The translations under genes and the position numbers were made by a program. Under the pieces are notes generated by a model that was not told the DNA's origin, did not search any database, and saw nothing but the letters and a program-made list of their open reading frames with translations. A DNA stretch of 37,632 nucleotides, taken from the NCBI GenBank assembly GCA_949288955.1, contig CASEMS010000012.1:1-37632 (forward strand), read 5' to 3'. Each line of letters opens with the position of its first letter. Positions within the stretch are counted from its first letter, which is position 1. The DNA is from an uncultured Lentisphaeraceae bacterium (GTDB taxonomy: Bacteria > Verrucomicrobiota > Kiritimatiellia > RFP12 > DVOR01). This document shows, in pieces, positions 1 to 7,791 of the stretch.

Positions 1-136
1 AAAGCGTGGCCCATGTCGCCTCCTTCGGTGCAATCGCATTTGACGCATAGGAAGCATAGCGACTTTCGCTTCGGTGCAATTTACTATGACACATCACGCA
101 TCTTGGGGCGGAGGCAAGGCGATGATAGGCGTTTTG

Positions 137-145
137 TGGTATACT
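137..145 (+). promoter_or_regulatory. Extended -10 promoter of leuS
   Basis: TGG at 137-139 is followed directly by TATACT at 140-145. No good -35 box lies 17 bp upstream, so this fits an extended -10 promoter. Transcription would start near 152, giving a leader of about 26 nt that holds the AAGGAAGG ribosome site at 162-169. The same TGS-TAnnnT pattern recurs before many genes in this window. Confidence 0.6.
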
Positions 146-177
146 TGCGGGCGTCTTACGCAAGGAAGGCCCCGACA

Positions 178-2685
178 ATGGAAGAGAAATACCCTTTTCA
201 CGCAATCGAACCCAAGTGGCAGAAGTATTGGGATGAGCACGGCACGTTCAAGTGCGACACGCGCGACGACAGCCGCCCGAAGTTCTATTGCCTGACGATG
301 TTCCCTTATCCCAGCGGCCACATGCACGTGGGCCATGGCCGCAACTACATCATGGGCGACGTCATCACCCGTTACAAGAAGATGCTTGGCTTCAACGTTC
401 TCTCCCCCATGGGCTGGGACAGCTTCGGCCTCCCCGCCGAGAACGCCGCCAAGAAGTTCCACGTCCATCCCCACAAGTGGACGATTGAAAACATCCGCGA
501 GATGAAGCGCCAGGTGCGTAGCTGGGGTGTTGGCTACGACTGGGACCGTGAGATCGCCACATGCCACCCCGACTACTACAAGTGGACGCAATGGGTCTTC
601 CTCCAGGCCTACAAGCTCGGCGTGGCCTACCAGAAGGAAGCCCCCGTCAACTGGTGCCCCCTCTGCACCAACCTCGCCAACGAGGAGGTTACGGCCGACG
701 GACACTGCGTCCGTTGCGGACGTCCTGTCGAGAAGAAGAACCTCAAGCAATGGTTCTTCCGTATCACCCAATACGCTGACCGCCTTCTCAAAGACCTCGA
801 CCTCCTCGAAGGCTGGCCCGAGAAAGTCCGCCAGATGCAGGCCAACTGGATTGGCAAATCCCAGGGAGCCAAGGTTACCTTCAAGGTTACCGAGACCGGC
901 GACGACTGCCCCGTCTACACCACCCGGCCCGACACCATCTTTGGCGTCACCTTCATGGCCATCGCCCCCGACCACCCCCTCCTGAAGAAGCTCCTCCCTG
1001 GCTCCCCCCGCGAGGCCGAGGTCAACGCTTTCCGCGAGAAACTCGCCAACATCCCCGCCGCCGAGCGCTTCTCCGACGCCCTCGCCAAGGAAGGCGTCTT
1101 CACCGGCTTCCACGTCACCAACCCCTACAACGGCGACAAAGACATCCAGCTCTGGGTCACCAACTACGTCGTCTCCGACTCCGGCACCGGCATCGTCATG
1201 GCTGTCCCCACCCACGACCAGCGCGACTGGGACTTCGCCGCCAAGTACGCCATCCCCAAGAAGCTCGTCATCCAAAACCCCGAAGGCTCCCTCCGCTCCG
1301 AAGACATGGCCGGCGCCTACGTCGACGATGGCACCCTCGTCAACTCCGGCGCCTTCGACGGCATGCCCAACCGCCAGGCCATCCAAGCCATCACCCAATA
1401 CGGCGCCGAGCGCGGCTTCGCCCAGGCCACCACCAACTTCCGCATCCGCGACTGGAACGTCGCCCGCCAACGCTACTGGGGCGCTCCCATCCCCATCGTC
1501 CACTGCCCCCACTGCGGCGCCGTCCCCGTCCCCGAGGATCAGCTCCCCGTTCGCCTCCCCGACGACGTCGACTTCAAGAGCGACCAAGGCAACCCACTCG
1601 CCCGCCACGAGGGCTTCATCAACACCACCTGCCCCAAGTGCGGCGCCCCCGCCAAACGCGAGACCGACACCCTCGCGCAATGGCTCTGCTCCTGCTGGTA
1701 CTTCATCCGCTACATCGACGCACGCAATGCCGACGCCCCCTTCGACAAAGCCCTCGCCGACAAGTGGATGCCCGTCGACCAATACATCGGCGGTGTCGAG
1801 CACGCCGTCCTCCACCTCCTCTACTCCCGCTTCGTCGTCAAAATCCTCAATGATGCCGGTGCGCTCGATTGCGTTGAACCCTTCAAGGCGCTCTTCACCC
1901 AAGGCATGATCTGCAAGCGCGACGACCAGGGCGTCCTCAAGAAGATGTCCAAATCCGTCGGCAACGTCGTCTCCCCCGACGAGCTCATCGAGGCCTACGG
2001 CGCCGACACCGTCCGTCTCTACACCCTCTTCATCGGCCCCCCCGAACTCGACGCCGAGTGGCAGGACACCGCCATCCAGGGCCCCTACCGCTTCCTCTGC
2101 CGCCTCTGGAAAAAGGCCTACGACGCCAAACCTATCGTCCCCGAGAGCGACCAGCCTATCGACGGCGCCGCTCTCGATCCCGCCCAGCGTGCCCTCTGGC
2201 GCAAACTCCATCAGACCCTCCAAGGCGTCACCGACGCCATCGAGCATGGCTTCCGCTTCAACACCGCCATTGCTCAGCTCATGGAGCTCATGAACGCCTT
2301 TGACAAGGCCAAGATCGGCCCCGAGTCCACCCCCGCCGCCAAGGCCCTCCTCCGCGAGACCATCCTCACCATCGCCCGCATGATGGCCCCCTTCACCCCC
2401 CACATCGCGGAAGAAATCTGGTCCGAGTTCGGCGGCCAAGGCTCCATCCTCGACGCCGGCTGGCCCGCCGTCAACCCCGAAGCCCTCAAGGAAGACGCCC
2501 TCGAGATCATCCTCCAGGTCAACGGCAAGATGCGCGGCAAAATCACCCTCCCCGCCGGCCTCGACCGCGCCGCTCTCGAAGCCGCCGCCCGCGAAGCCCC
2601 CGAAGTCCAAAAGCACACCGCCGGCCTCACCATCGCCAAAGTCATCGTCGTCCCCGGCAAACTTGTCAACATCGTCGCCAAGTAA
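178..2685 (+). CDS. leuS: Leucyl-tRNA synthetase
   Basis: Class I aminoacyl-tRNA synthetase that charges tRNA-Leu with leucine in the cytoplasm. The reading frame is open further upstream, but the start at 178 is chosen because AAGGAAGG lies 8 nt before it and the protein then begins [15 protein letters not shown], as LeuRS proteins do. At 835 aa it matches bacterial LeuRS. The HIGH-type motif HVGH is at residues 50-53 and KMSKS at 589-593. A Cys4 zinc knuckle (CPLC...CVRC) lies near residues 160-180, and a second pair (CPHC...CPKC) lies near 445-490. The CP1 editing insertion lies between the catalytic halves and includes the GTGIVMAVP and HDQRDWDFA segments. A strong terminator follows, so it is probably transcribed alone. 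Nothing is missing. Confidence 0.97.
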   Translation: MEEKYPFHAIEPKWQKYWDEHGTFKCDTRDDSRPKFYCLTMFPYPSGHMHVGHGRNYIMGDVITRYKKMLGFNVLSPMGWDSFGLPAENAAKKFHVHPHKWTIENIREMKRQVRSWGVGYDWDREIATCHPDYYKWTQWVFLQAYKLGVAYQKEAPVNWCPLCTNLANEEVTADGHCVRCGRPVEKKNLKQWFFRITQYADRLLKDLDLLEGWPEKVRQMQANWIGKSQGAKVTFKVTETGDDCPVYTTRPDTIFGVTFMAIAPDHPLLKKLLPGSPREAEVNAFREKLANIPAAERFSDALAKEGVFTGFHVTNPYNGDKDIQLWVTNYVVSDSGTGIVMAVPTHDQRDWDFAAKYAIPKKLVIQNPEGSLRSEDMAGAYVDDGTLVNSGAFDGMPNRQAIQAITQYGAERGFAQATTNFRIRDWNVARQRYWGAPIPIVHCPHCGAVPVPEDQLPVRLPDDVDFKSDQGNPLARHEGFINTTCPKCGAPAKRETDTLAQWLCSCWYFIRYIDARNADAPFDKALADKWMPVDQYIGGVEHAVLHLLYSRFVVKILNDAGALDCVEPFKALFTQGMICKRDDQGVLKKMSKSVGNVVSPDELIEAYGADTVRLYTLFIGPPELDAEWQDTAIQGPYRFLCRLWKKAYDAKPIVPESDQPIDGAALDPAQRALWRKLHQTLQGVTDAIEHGFRFNTAIAQLMELMNAFDKAKIGPESTPAAKALLRETILTIARMMAPFTPHIAEEIWSEFGGQGSILDAGWPAVNPEALKEDALEIILQVNGKMRGKITLPAGLDRAALEAAAREAPEVQKHTAGLTIAKVIVVPGKLVNIVAK

Positions 2686-2705
2686 CGCCCCCGTCAGGTA
2701 ACGCC

Positions 2706-2743
2706 AAGGGCGCCCCCGCCCACGCGGGGGCGCCCTTCGTTTT
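2706..2743 (+). terminator. Terminator after leuS
   Basis: A 14-bp G+C-rich stem (2706-2719 pairs with 2724-2737, loop CCAC) is followed by CGTTTTG. The U-run is short but the position just after the leuS stop fits a Rho-independent terminator. Confidence 0.75.
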
Positions 2744-2813
2744 GCCCCATCCTTCCACGCCATCCGCCAAACGGCAACGGCCGATTCCGCATCGTGTGCG
2801 CACCGCATAAGTT

Positions 2814-2822
2814 TGCTACACT
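2814..2822 (+). promoter_or_regulatory. Extended -10 promoter of the ATPase-TOPRIM pair
   Basis: TGC at 2814-2816 is followed by TACACT at 2817-2822. The start codon at 2833 is only 10 nt past the -10 box, so transcription would begin about 3-4 nt before it. No Shine-Dalgarno sequence precedes the start, which suggests a leaderless mRNA. Confidence 0.5.
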
Positions 2823-2832
2823 TCCCGTTGCC

Positions 2833-3897
2833 ATGACCTTCACCACCGTCTCCATCGAGAACTTCCGCGGGATTCAATCCTTCACGTGCAACCGCTTGGC
2901 TCGCGTGACCCTCATCGTCGGCCGCAACAACTGCGGGAAAACCTCGTTGTTAGAAGCTTTGGCTCTCTTGGCCAACCGCCGAACCACGCAAATCGGGCCA
3001 CTGCTCAACGCAAGGCGCCAACTCGACACCCAGCGTGTGGCAGATTTAGACGTTCTCTTCAACAATCCAACCAAGCCTCTCACGATTCAAGCCTCCGATG
3101 TCTCCGGCATGACGCGTGATGTGACCATCACCCGAGTGACAGAGAAGCAATCTACCTTCATCACCCCAAAAAACAATGCCGCAACCACGCCTGAGCCGCG
3201 CTACAGGCTCGAACAGACCTTTCACGATTACCCACCAAACGCACCCAAGGCCTTTGGCACGTTGGACTTCACCGAAGAACCAGGAGGAGACGAATGGCTT
3301 TTGCGCTTCCATACCGCACCAACCGCGACGCAAACACTAACTGAACCAGCCTTTGCTCTTGTCTCGGCCCAACGCTTTGACTTCAGTACTTCTTTCCTTG
3401 TAGAAGTCATCCTGCAGCGTTCCGAATACGTGCTCGTAGATGCACTCAAGGCGCTTGATTCACGCATTCAGACACTTCAGCTGATTGAAGACAAAGTGAT
3501 GGTTGGCTTGAAAGATGTCCCACGTCTGCTCCCTATCCAAATCATGGGCGATGGTGTGAGACGCTTGATTGCGATTTTATCTGCGCTCTGGGTTTGCCGG
3601 GGCGGGTGCGTGTGCATCGACGAGATTGATAACGGCCTGCACAATTCCGCGCAAGCCGCAGTCTGGCAAACCCTCATTCGCTGCGCACAGGAGTGGGACG
3701 TCCAAATCATCGCGACATCTCACCATCTCGACCTCCTCAACGCCATCGCCGCCGTCCACAAAGCCCACCCCGACGCCATCCCGCCCCAGGATTTCGCCTA
3801 CATCGTCCTCTCCCGCGAGGGAGACGCCATCCGCCCCTACGCCTTTGACCTCACCGACCTCACCTCGGCGCTTGAGCTTGGCTTGGAGGTGCGCTGA
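2833..3897 (+). CDS. AAA/ABC-type ATPase of an ATPase-TOPRIM pair (candidate defence)
   Basis: 354-aa ATPase of the AAA_15/AAA_21 (OLD/RecF-like) group. Walker A is GRNNCGKTS (30-38). A signature-like MGDGVRRL lies near 238-245, Walker B is CVCIDEID with the catalytic Glu (about 259-266), and a switch His sits in ATSHHLD (294-300). The middle (about 60-200) is the variable insert of this group, with no coiled coil. Start 2833 is chosen because MTFTTVSIENFRGI is the usual N-terminus of these ATPases; an upstream GTG at 2794 would add 13 unconserved residues. Its stop overlaps the start of the TOPRIM-like gene by one base, so the two are translationally coupled. Codon use is poorer in G+C than leuS or priA, suggesting transfer. 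A defence role is inferred from family and gene pairing, not shown here. DNA repair is the main alternative. Confidence 0.85.
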   Translation: MTFTTVSIENFRGIQSFTCNRLARVTLIVGRNNCGKTSLLEALALLANRRTTQIGPLLNARRQLDTQRVADLDVLFNNPTKPLTIQASDVSGMTRDVTITRVTEKQSTFITPKNNAATTPEPRYRLEQTFHDYPPNAPKAFGTLDFTEEPGGDEWLLRFHTAPTATQTLTEPAFALVSAQRFDFSTSFLVEVILQRSEYVLVDALKALDSRIQTLQLIEDKVMVGLKDVPRLLPIQIMGDGVRRLIAILSALWVCRGGCVCIDEIDNGLHNSAQAAVWQTLIRCAQEWDVQIIATSHHLDLLNAIAAVHKAHPDAIPPQDFAYIVLSREGDAIRPYAFDLTDLTSALELGLEVR

Positions 3898-4619
3898 TGG
3901 AGGCCATCCAAATCCTTGTTGAAGGCGAGACCGATAGCAACTTTCTGAAGACGCTTTTGGCCCATATGCCCAGCCTCCCATTCCCTCTTTCGCCGGCTAA
4001 TTCCAAGACGTGGCAAAAAGCAGATTCCGAAAAAGTCCCCTTCCAATATGTTCGCTTGACGAATGGCCGGGTTTTAATCATCACCATTGTCAGAGGATGG
4101 GAGAAGGTCGGTTCCTATAAAATGGTGCTTGAGAGCCGTACGCTTGAGGGGGCCACCGTCAATATCCAGGCCTCTGCCTTTCTCTTCGATGCCGACGCGC
4201 CTACAACATCGTTCGGCACCCCCTGTAATTTCGGCGGCCATGCCGCGCGCCTTGCCAAGCTTCGCGAGCTGTGTGTGAAGGCTTCCCCGCAGCCAGACAT
4301 CTTCCTCTTTCCGGACAACCAAAGCGACGGCACGCTTGAGACGCTCCTGTTGGACCTCATCCCGGAGGTTCGTAGGCGAACTTTCATTGATGGGTGTTGG
4401 GGCGCTTATCGTGATTGCGTCAAAACGCACGGCGCGTACTATCAGCCCACCCTCAAGCACGCCATTGGTCAATACGCGGCCCGTTTCGAGAAACAGGCCG
4501 CCACCCGAAATCAACTCTACGAATCCACCTTCGCGGATAAGTCCATGTGGAACTGGGACTCCCCGGCCCTTGATCCTCTCAAATGCTTCCTCTCCGCGTT
4601 TCTTTCCCCAAAGCGCTGA
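3897..4619 (+). CDS. TOPRIM-like DUF3226 protein, partner of the upstream ATPase
   Basis: 240-aa protein with the layout of the DUF3226 TOPRIM-like family: VEGETD (8-13, with the metal-binding Glu at 9), FLFDADAP (96-102, the DxD acidic pair) and FPDNQSDGTLETLL (138-151), which matches the family's conserved PDN...G.LE segment. No signal peptide or membrane segment. ATG overlaps the ATPase stop (TGATG), so the two form one transcription and translation unit. In known pairs of an ABC-like ATPase and a TOPRIM protein (OLD nucleases, and PARIS AriA/AriB with its DUF4435 TOPRIM), the TOPRIM protein is the nuclease or effector held by the ATPase. By analogy this could be the effector; that is inference. 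The gene is relatively A+T-rich for this genome. Confidence 0.8.
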   Translation: MEAIQILVEGETDSNFLKTLLAHMPSLPFPLSPANSKTWQKADSEKVPFQYVRLTNGRVLIITIVRGWEKVGSYKMVLESRTLEGATVNIQASAFLFDADAPTTSFGTPCNFGGHAARLAKLRELCVKASPQPDIFLFPDNQSDGTLETLLLDLIPEVRRRTFIDGCWGAYRDCVKTHGAYYQPTLKHAIGQYAARFEKQAATRNQLYESTFADKSMWNWDSPALDPLKCFLSAFLSPKR

Positions 4620-4645
4620 GTTTGCGTAATTTCCCGCTTGGGGTG

Positions 4646-4654
4646 TGGTACAAT
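4646..4654 (+). promoter_or_regulatory. Extended -10 promoter of the acetyltransferase gene
   Basis: TGG (4646-4648) plus TACAAT (4649-4654), one mismatch from the -10 consensus. It predicts a start near 4661 and a leader of about 99 nt. Confidence 0.6.
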
Positions 4655-4665
4655 GGAATCGAAGT

Positions 4666-4725
4666 GCGCCGCTGGGCGGCGCGCCTGCAATGGTTCCCGC
4701 CGGGTTCCCATCCTGCCATTGCAGG
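4666..4725 (+). promoter_or_regulatory. Folded 5' leader with two hairpins
   Basis: The predicted leader of the acetyltransferase gene holds two perfect stems. GCGCCGC (4666-4672) pairs with GCGGCGC (4676-4682), and CCTGCAATGG (4684-4693) pairs with CCATTGCAGG (4716-4725). It matches no riboswitch class I recognise. It may be a cis-regulatory RNA or a protein-binding site. Confidence 0.4.
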
Positions 4726-4759
4726 GAGGGCGAGGGGCGGGATGGGAAAGAGGGGAAAG

Positions 4760-5236
4760 ATGGACGTGGTTGAGGTCGAGGTCGCGGAGCGGACGCCTGA
4801 GCTGATGGGGCGGTTGGTGGCGGTGTGGGAGGCCTCGGTGCGGGCCACCCACCACTTCCTTTCGGAAAGCGAGATCGCGCGTATCAAGGCTTACGTCCCC
4901 CAGGCGCTGGGGGGCGTTCCCTGCCTGATCGTTGCGGAGGATGATGAGGGGCGCCCCGTGGCCTTCATGGGCATCGCGGGGGATTCGTTGGAGATGCTTT
5001 TCGTCGCCCCGGAGGCGAGGGGCAAAGGCGTGGGGAAACGTCTGATTCTGCACGGCATCCGCCGCCATGCCGTCACGCAGGTGGCGGTGAATGAGCAGAA
5101 TCCGCAGGCCAGGGGATTTTATGAGCACATGGGCTTTCGCGTCTATGACAGGGTGCCTTACGATGACCAAGGCAAGCCCTATCCGCTTCTGCGCATGAGG
5201 CTCTCTGGCGCAGGCCAGGGCAACGCGACGCGCTGA
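4760..5236 (+). CDS. GNAT acetyltransferase, YjaB-like
   Basis: 158-aa N-acetyltransferase of the GNAT fold, closest in pattern to E. coli YjaB. It shows RATHHFLSE near the N-terminus, the acetyl-CoA loop in LFVAPEARGKGVGKRL (Q/RxxGxG/A type), VNEQNPQARGFYEHMGF, and the closing DDQGKPYPLLRMRL, all hallmarks of that subfamily. The substrate is unknown. Start 4760 is preferred: AGAGGGG lies 5 nt before it and the length then matches YjaB (147 aa). An in-frame ATG at 4742 would add six residues, and longer extensions are unconserved. The gene ends 13 bp from the convergent end of priA. Confidence 0.8.
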   Translation: MDVVEVEVAERTPELMGRLVAVWEASVRATHHFLSESEIARIKAYVPQALGGVPCLIVAEDDEGRPVAFMGIAGDSLEMLFVAPEARGKGVGKRLILHGIRRHAVTQVAVNEQNPQARGFYEHMGFRVYDRVPYDDQGKPYPLLRMRLSGAGQGNATR

Positions 5237-5249
5237 CGCCCTTGGCCCA

Positions 5250-7499
5250 TTACGCCAGAAAGAGCGCGTCGACGTCCACCAGCACGCGGAGGTCGTCGGA
5301 GACGCGCGTGTCGCGGGGGATCACGTGGTCGCAGGCGGCGACGATGGCCTTGGAGGAGGGTGCCTTGACGAGGATCTGCCACCGCCAGCGGTCTTCCTTC
5401 CGTTCCAAGGGGGCGGGCATGGCGGGGAGCGCCTCCAACCCGCGGCAGGCGGCGAGGCGGCGGGCGGCGGTCTCAGCGGCACGGCGGACGGCCTCGGGGT
5501 CGGGGCCGACGAAGGTGACGCAGGCGAGTTTGGCATAGGGCGGCAGACCGGCGTCGCGGCGGGCCTCCAACTCCTCGGCGGCGAAGCGTTCGTAGGCGCA
5601 GTCGCACGCCGCGCGGATGGCGGGGTGTTCGGGCTGGAGGGTCTGGACGATGACGCGCCCGGGCAACGCGCCGCGCCCGGCGCGCCCGGAGACTTGGGCG
5701 ATGAGCTGGAAGGTGCGCTCGGGGGCGCGGAAGTCATAAGGGATGTTGAGGGAACGGTCGGCGGCGAGGATGCCCACGAGCGTGACGTTCGGGAAGTCGA
5801 GCCCCTTGGCGATCATCTGCGTGCCAAGGAGGATGTCGGCCTCCTTGGCGCGGAAAGCGGAGAGGAGCTCGTCGTGGCTGTGGCGGCGTCCGGTGCTGTC
5901 GGCGTCCATGCGGATGACGCGGGCACGCGGGAGGATGGCCCCGAGGGCGGCCTCGACGCGCTGGGTGCCGACGCCAAGGGGCTTGAAGAGGGGCGCGCCA
6001 CAGCGCGGGCAGGCGGCGGGGGGGCGTTGCCAGGCGCCGCAGAGGTGGCAGCGCAGGGTGTCGTCCTTCGCGTGGTAGGTCATCCGGGCGGAGCAATGGG
6101 GGCAGGCGATGGGCTCGCCGCAGGCGCCGCATTGGTAGGTGGGCGCGTAGCCGCGGCGGTTGAGGAAGAGGATGGCCTGCTCGCCGCGCTCCAGACAGGA
6201 TTTGAGCGCGTCGATGAGCGGCTCGGAGAAGATGGGGGCGCCTTGCCCGGGGCGGACGGCCTCGCGCAAATCCACGATGGCGACATCCGGGAGCGTGGCG
6301 CCGCCGACGCGCCCGGGAAGTCGGACAAGGGCGTATTTCCCCAGTTCCGTGGCGTTGCGCCAACTCTCCAGGGAGGGTGTGGCGGAGCCGAGGACGCACC
6401 GCGCGCCCTCCAGGTTGGCGCGCATGACGGCCACATCGCGCGCGGAATAACGCGGCGACTCGTCCTGCTTGTAGCCGGAGTCGTGCTCCTCGTCCACGAT
6501 TAGGAGGCCCAACGGGTTGACGGGGGCGAAGACCGCCGAGCGCGGCCCCACCACCACCCGAGCCTCACCGCGCCGGATGCGGTGCCACTCGTCGTGCCGT
6601 TCCCCGTCGCCCAGTGCCGAGTGCAACACGGCCACCTGCTGTCCGAAGCGCGCGGCGAAGCGATTGACCGTCTGCGGCGTGAGCGCGATCTCCGGCACCA
6701 GCACGATGGCCCCGCGTCCCTCCGCCAAGGTCTGCGCGATGGCCTGCATGTAGACTTCCGTCTTGCCCGACCCCGTCACCCCGAAAAGCAACGTGGGCCG
6801 CCGCTCCGCAAGGATAACCCTCAAGGCGGCCGCCTGCGCCTCCGTCAGGGGGAGCGGCTTGGTTGGCAGGATGCGCCGCCCGGCCAAAGGATTGCGCGGT
6901 GCCTCACGGCGTTCCACGGCGATGTAGCCCATCGCGGCCAAGCGGCGGAGCGTCTGCAGCGTGGTGGAAAGTTCCTTGCAGAGGGGCGCCAGGAGGCCGC
7001 CATCCACGCGCACGATGTCCTCATAAAGCGCCTTCTGGCGTTTGGAGAGGGGGGGCCGGTGGGGGGGCGGGGGGAGGATGGGGGCGACGGTGAGGAGCTC
7101 GCGCGCGCGGCTCCCTCCCTCGCGCACCGGCGCGGGCAACGCGCTGCGCAGGGCGAGGGTGAAGCCCACGTCGTAATAGGCCGCCATCCAGCGCAACAGC
7201 CGCAGGGTCGTCTCCGTGAAGTAGGGCAGTGGGTCGGGGGCCTCGGCGATGGCCTTCACGCGCGGCGGCGGCGCCTCACCGAAGAGATCCGCGTCCGTCT
7301 TTGCCCCTCGCCCCGGCAAGGCCGGGCACACATCGGAGAGGGAGATCACATAACCCTGGCGCAGAATCTGCCGCCACGGCACTGTAACACGCATTCCCAC
7401 GCGCACCTCCAGCCCTGGCGGCACGGCATAGGTGAACAGACGGTCGGGCACCTGCTCAACCGCCACCTGCGCATACGCCCCGCCATTGCTCTCACTCAT
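5250..7499 (-). CDS. priA: Primosomal helicase PriA (replication restart)
   Basis: 749-aa superfamily 2 helicase that reloads the replisome at stalled forks. An N-terminal DNA-binding region (about 1-200) precedes Walker A GVTGSGKTE (about 240-248), a DEEH box followed by DSGYKQDESPRYSARD (from about 335), and a zinc-binding insert of eight cysteines (CGACGEPIACPHC ... CHLC ... CPRC, roughly 455-500). Helicase motifs such as IRMDADST and GTQMIAKGLDFPNV follow. An upstream in-frame ATG at 7526 exists, but start 7499 is preferred because a perfect TATAAT lies 6 nt before it, placing the likely transcription start on the ATG itself. All expected motifs are present. Confidence 0.95.
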   Translation of the reverse strand: MSESNGGAYAQVAVEQVPDRLFTYAVPPGLEVRVGMRVTVPWRQILRQGYVISLSDVCPALPGRGAKTDADLFGEAPPPRVKAIAEAPDPLPYFTETTLRLLRWMAAYYDVGFTLALRSALPAPVREGGSRARELLTVAPILPPPPHRPPLSKRQKALYEDIVRVDGGLLAPLCKELSTTLQTLRRLAAMGYIAVERREAPRNPLAGRRILPTKPLPLTEAQAAALRVILAERRPTLLFGVTGSGKTEVYMQAIAQTLAEGRGAIVLVPEIALTPQTVNRFAARFGQQVAVLHSALGDGERHDEWHRIRRGEARVVVGPRSAVFAPVNPLGLLIVDEEHDSGYKQDESPRYSARDVAVMRANLEGARCVLGSATPSLESWRNATELGKYALVRLPGRVGGATLPDVAIVDLREAVRPGQGAPIFSEPLIDALKSCLERGEQAILFLNRRGYAPTYQCGACGEPIACPHCSARMTYHAKDDTLRCHLCGAWQRPPAACPRCGAPLFKPLGVGTQRVEAALGAILPRARVIRMDADSTGRRHSHDELLSAFRAKEADILLGTQMIAKGLDFPNVTLVGILAADRSLNIPYDFRAPERTFQLIAQVSGRAGRGALPGRVIVQTLQPEHPAIRAACDCAYERFAAEELEARRDAGLPPYAKLACVTFVGPDPEAVRRAAETAARRLAACRGLEALPAMPAPLERKEDRWRWQILVKAPSSKAIVAACDHVIPRDTRVSDDLRVLVDVDALFLA

Positions 7500-7505
7500 G
7501 CCGCC

Positions 7506-7511
7506 ATTATA
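7506..7511 (-). promoter_or_regulatory. -10 box of priA, predicted leaderless transcript
   Basis: On the minus strand a perfect TATAAT (7511 to 7506) is separated from the priA ATG (7499) by six bases, GGCGGC. Transcription would begin on or next to the A of the start codon. There is no Shine-Dalgarno sequence in between. Confidence 0.6.
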
Positions 7512-7655
7512 CACCAACGCCCGCACACGTGGCGGTCAGTCATGCCCGGGGAAAGCAAGGGAAGTGGGAACTGCCAAGCGGCGTTGTGCGTTTTGTACCG
7601 CTTGCCGTAGCGGTTCCCGCAGGGCCCATCGGGGAGGTGGGGTTGTTGATAACTT

Positions 7656-7721
7656 TGGATCGGCGGCTGAGTCGGGGTGGATCAGCCCCTGACTCAGGGT
7701 GGATCAGCCGCTGATCCTCGG
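7656..7721 (+). repeat. 22-bp tandem repeat array A (3 units)
   Basis: Three units start at 7656, 7678 and 7700, exactly 22 bp apart, each opening TGGATC. The third holds a perfect palindrome, GATCAGC-C-GCTGATC. The array lies between the priA start and the end of the ankyrin gene, a 292-bp stretch with no gene. The remainder holds a small hairpin at 7597-7614 and nothing else I recognise. The same unit recurs at 22559-22734 and, inverted, at 28070-28223. Confidence 0.8.
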
Positions 7722-7791
7722 GGAGGCCGGGAGCCTTACTTTTTGTTGGGGGGCGTGCCCCTCATCCGAACCCTTGGTGTTTCCGCCCCTT

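Noticed and set aside
40..68. TTGACG as a -35 box for leuS
   Set aside because: Nothing like a -10 box lies 16-18 bp downstream, and the TATACT box at 140 sits better relative to the start.
2794..2832. Upstream GTG start for the ATPase
   Set aside because: It lies upstream of the predicted promoter -10 box, and the added 13 residues do not resemble the family N-terminus.
94..2877. 927-codon open frame on the minus strand opposite leuS
   Set aside because: It is the shadow of leuS: very high third-position G+C removes stop codons in the opposite frame. Its product is Gly/Glu/Val-rich low-complexity protein without any domain.
7593..7614. Second priA promoter (minus-strand CGG-TACAAA) next to a small hairpin
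   Set aside because: The -10 match is weak and the hairpin overlaps it; the perfect TATAAT at 7506-7511 explains priA better.
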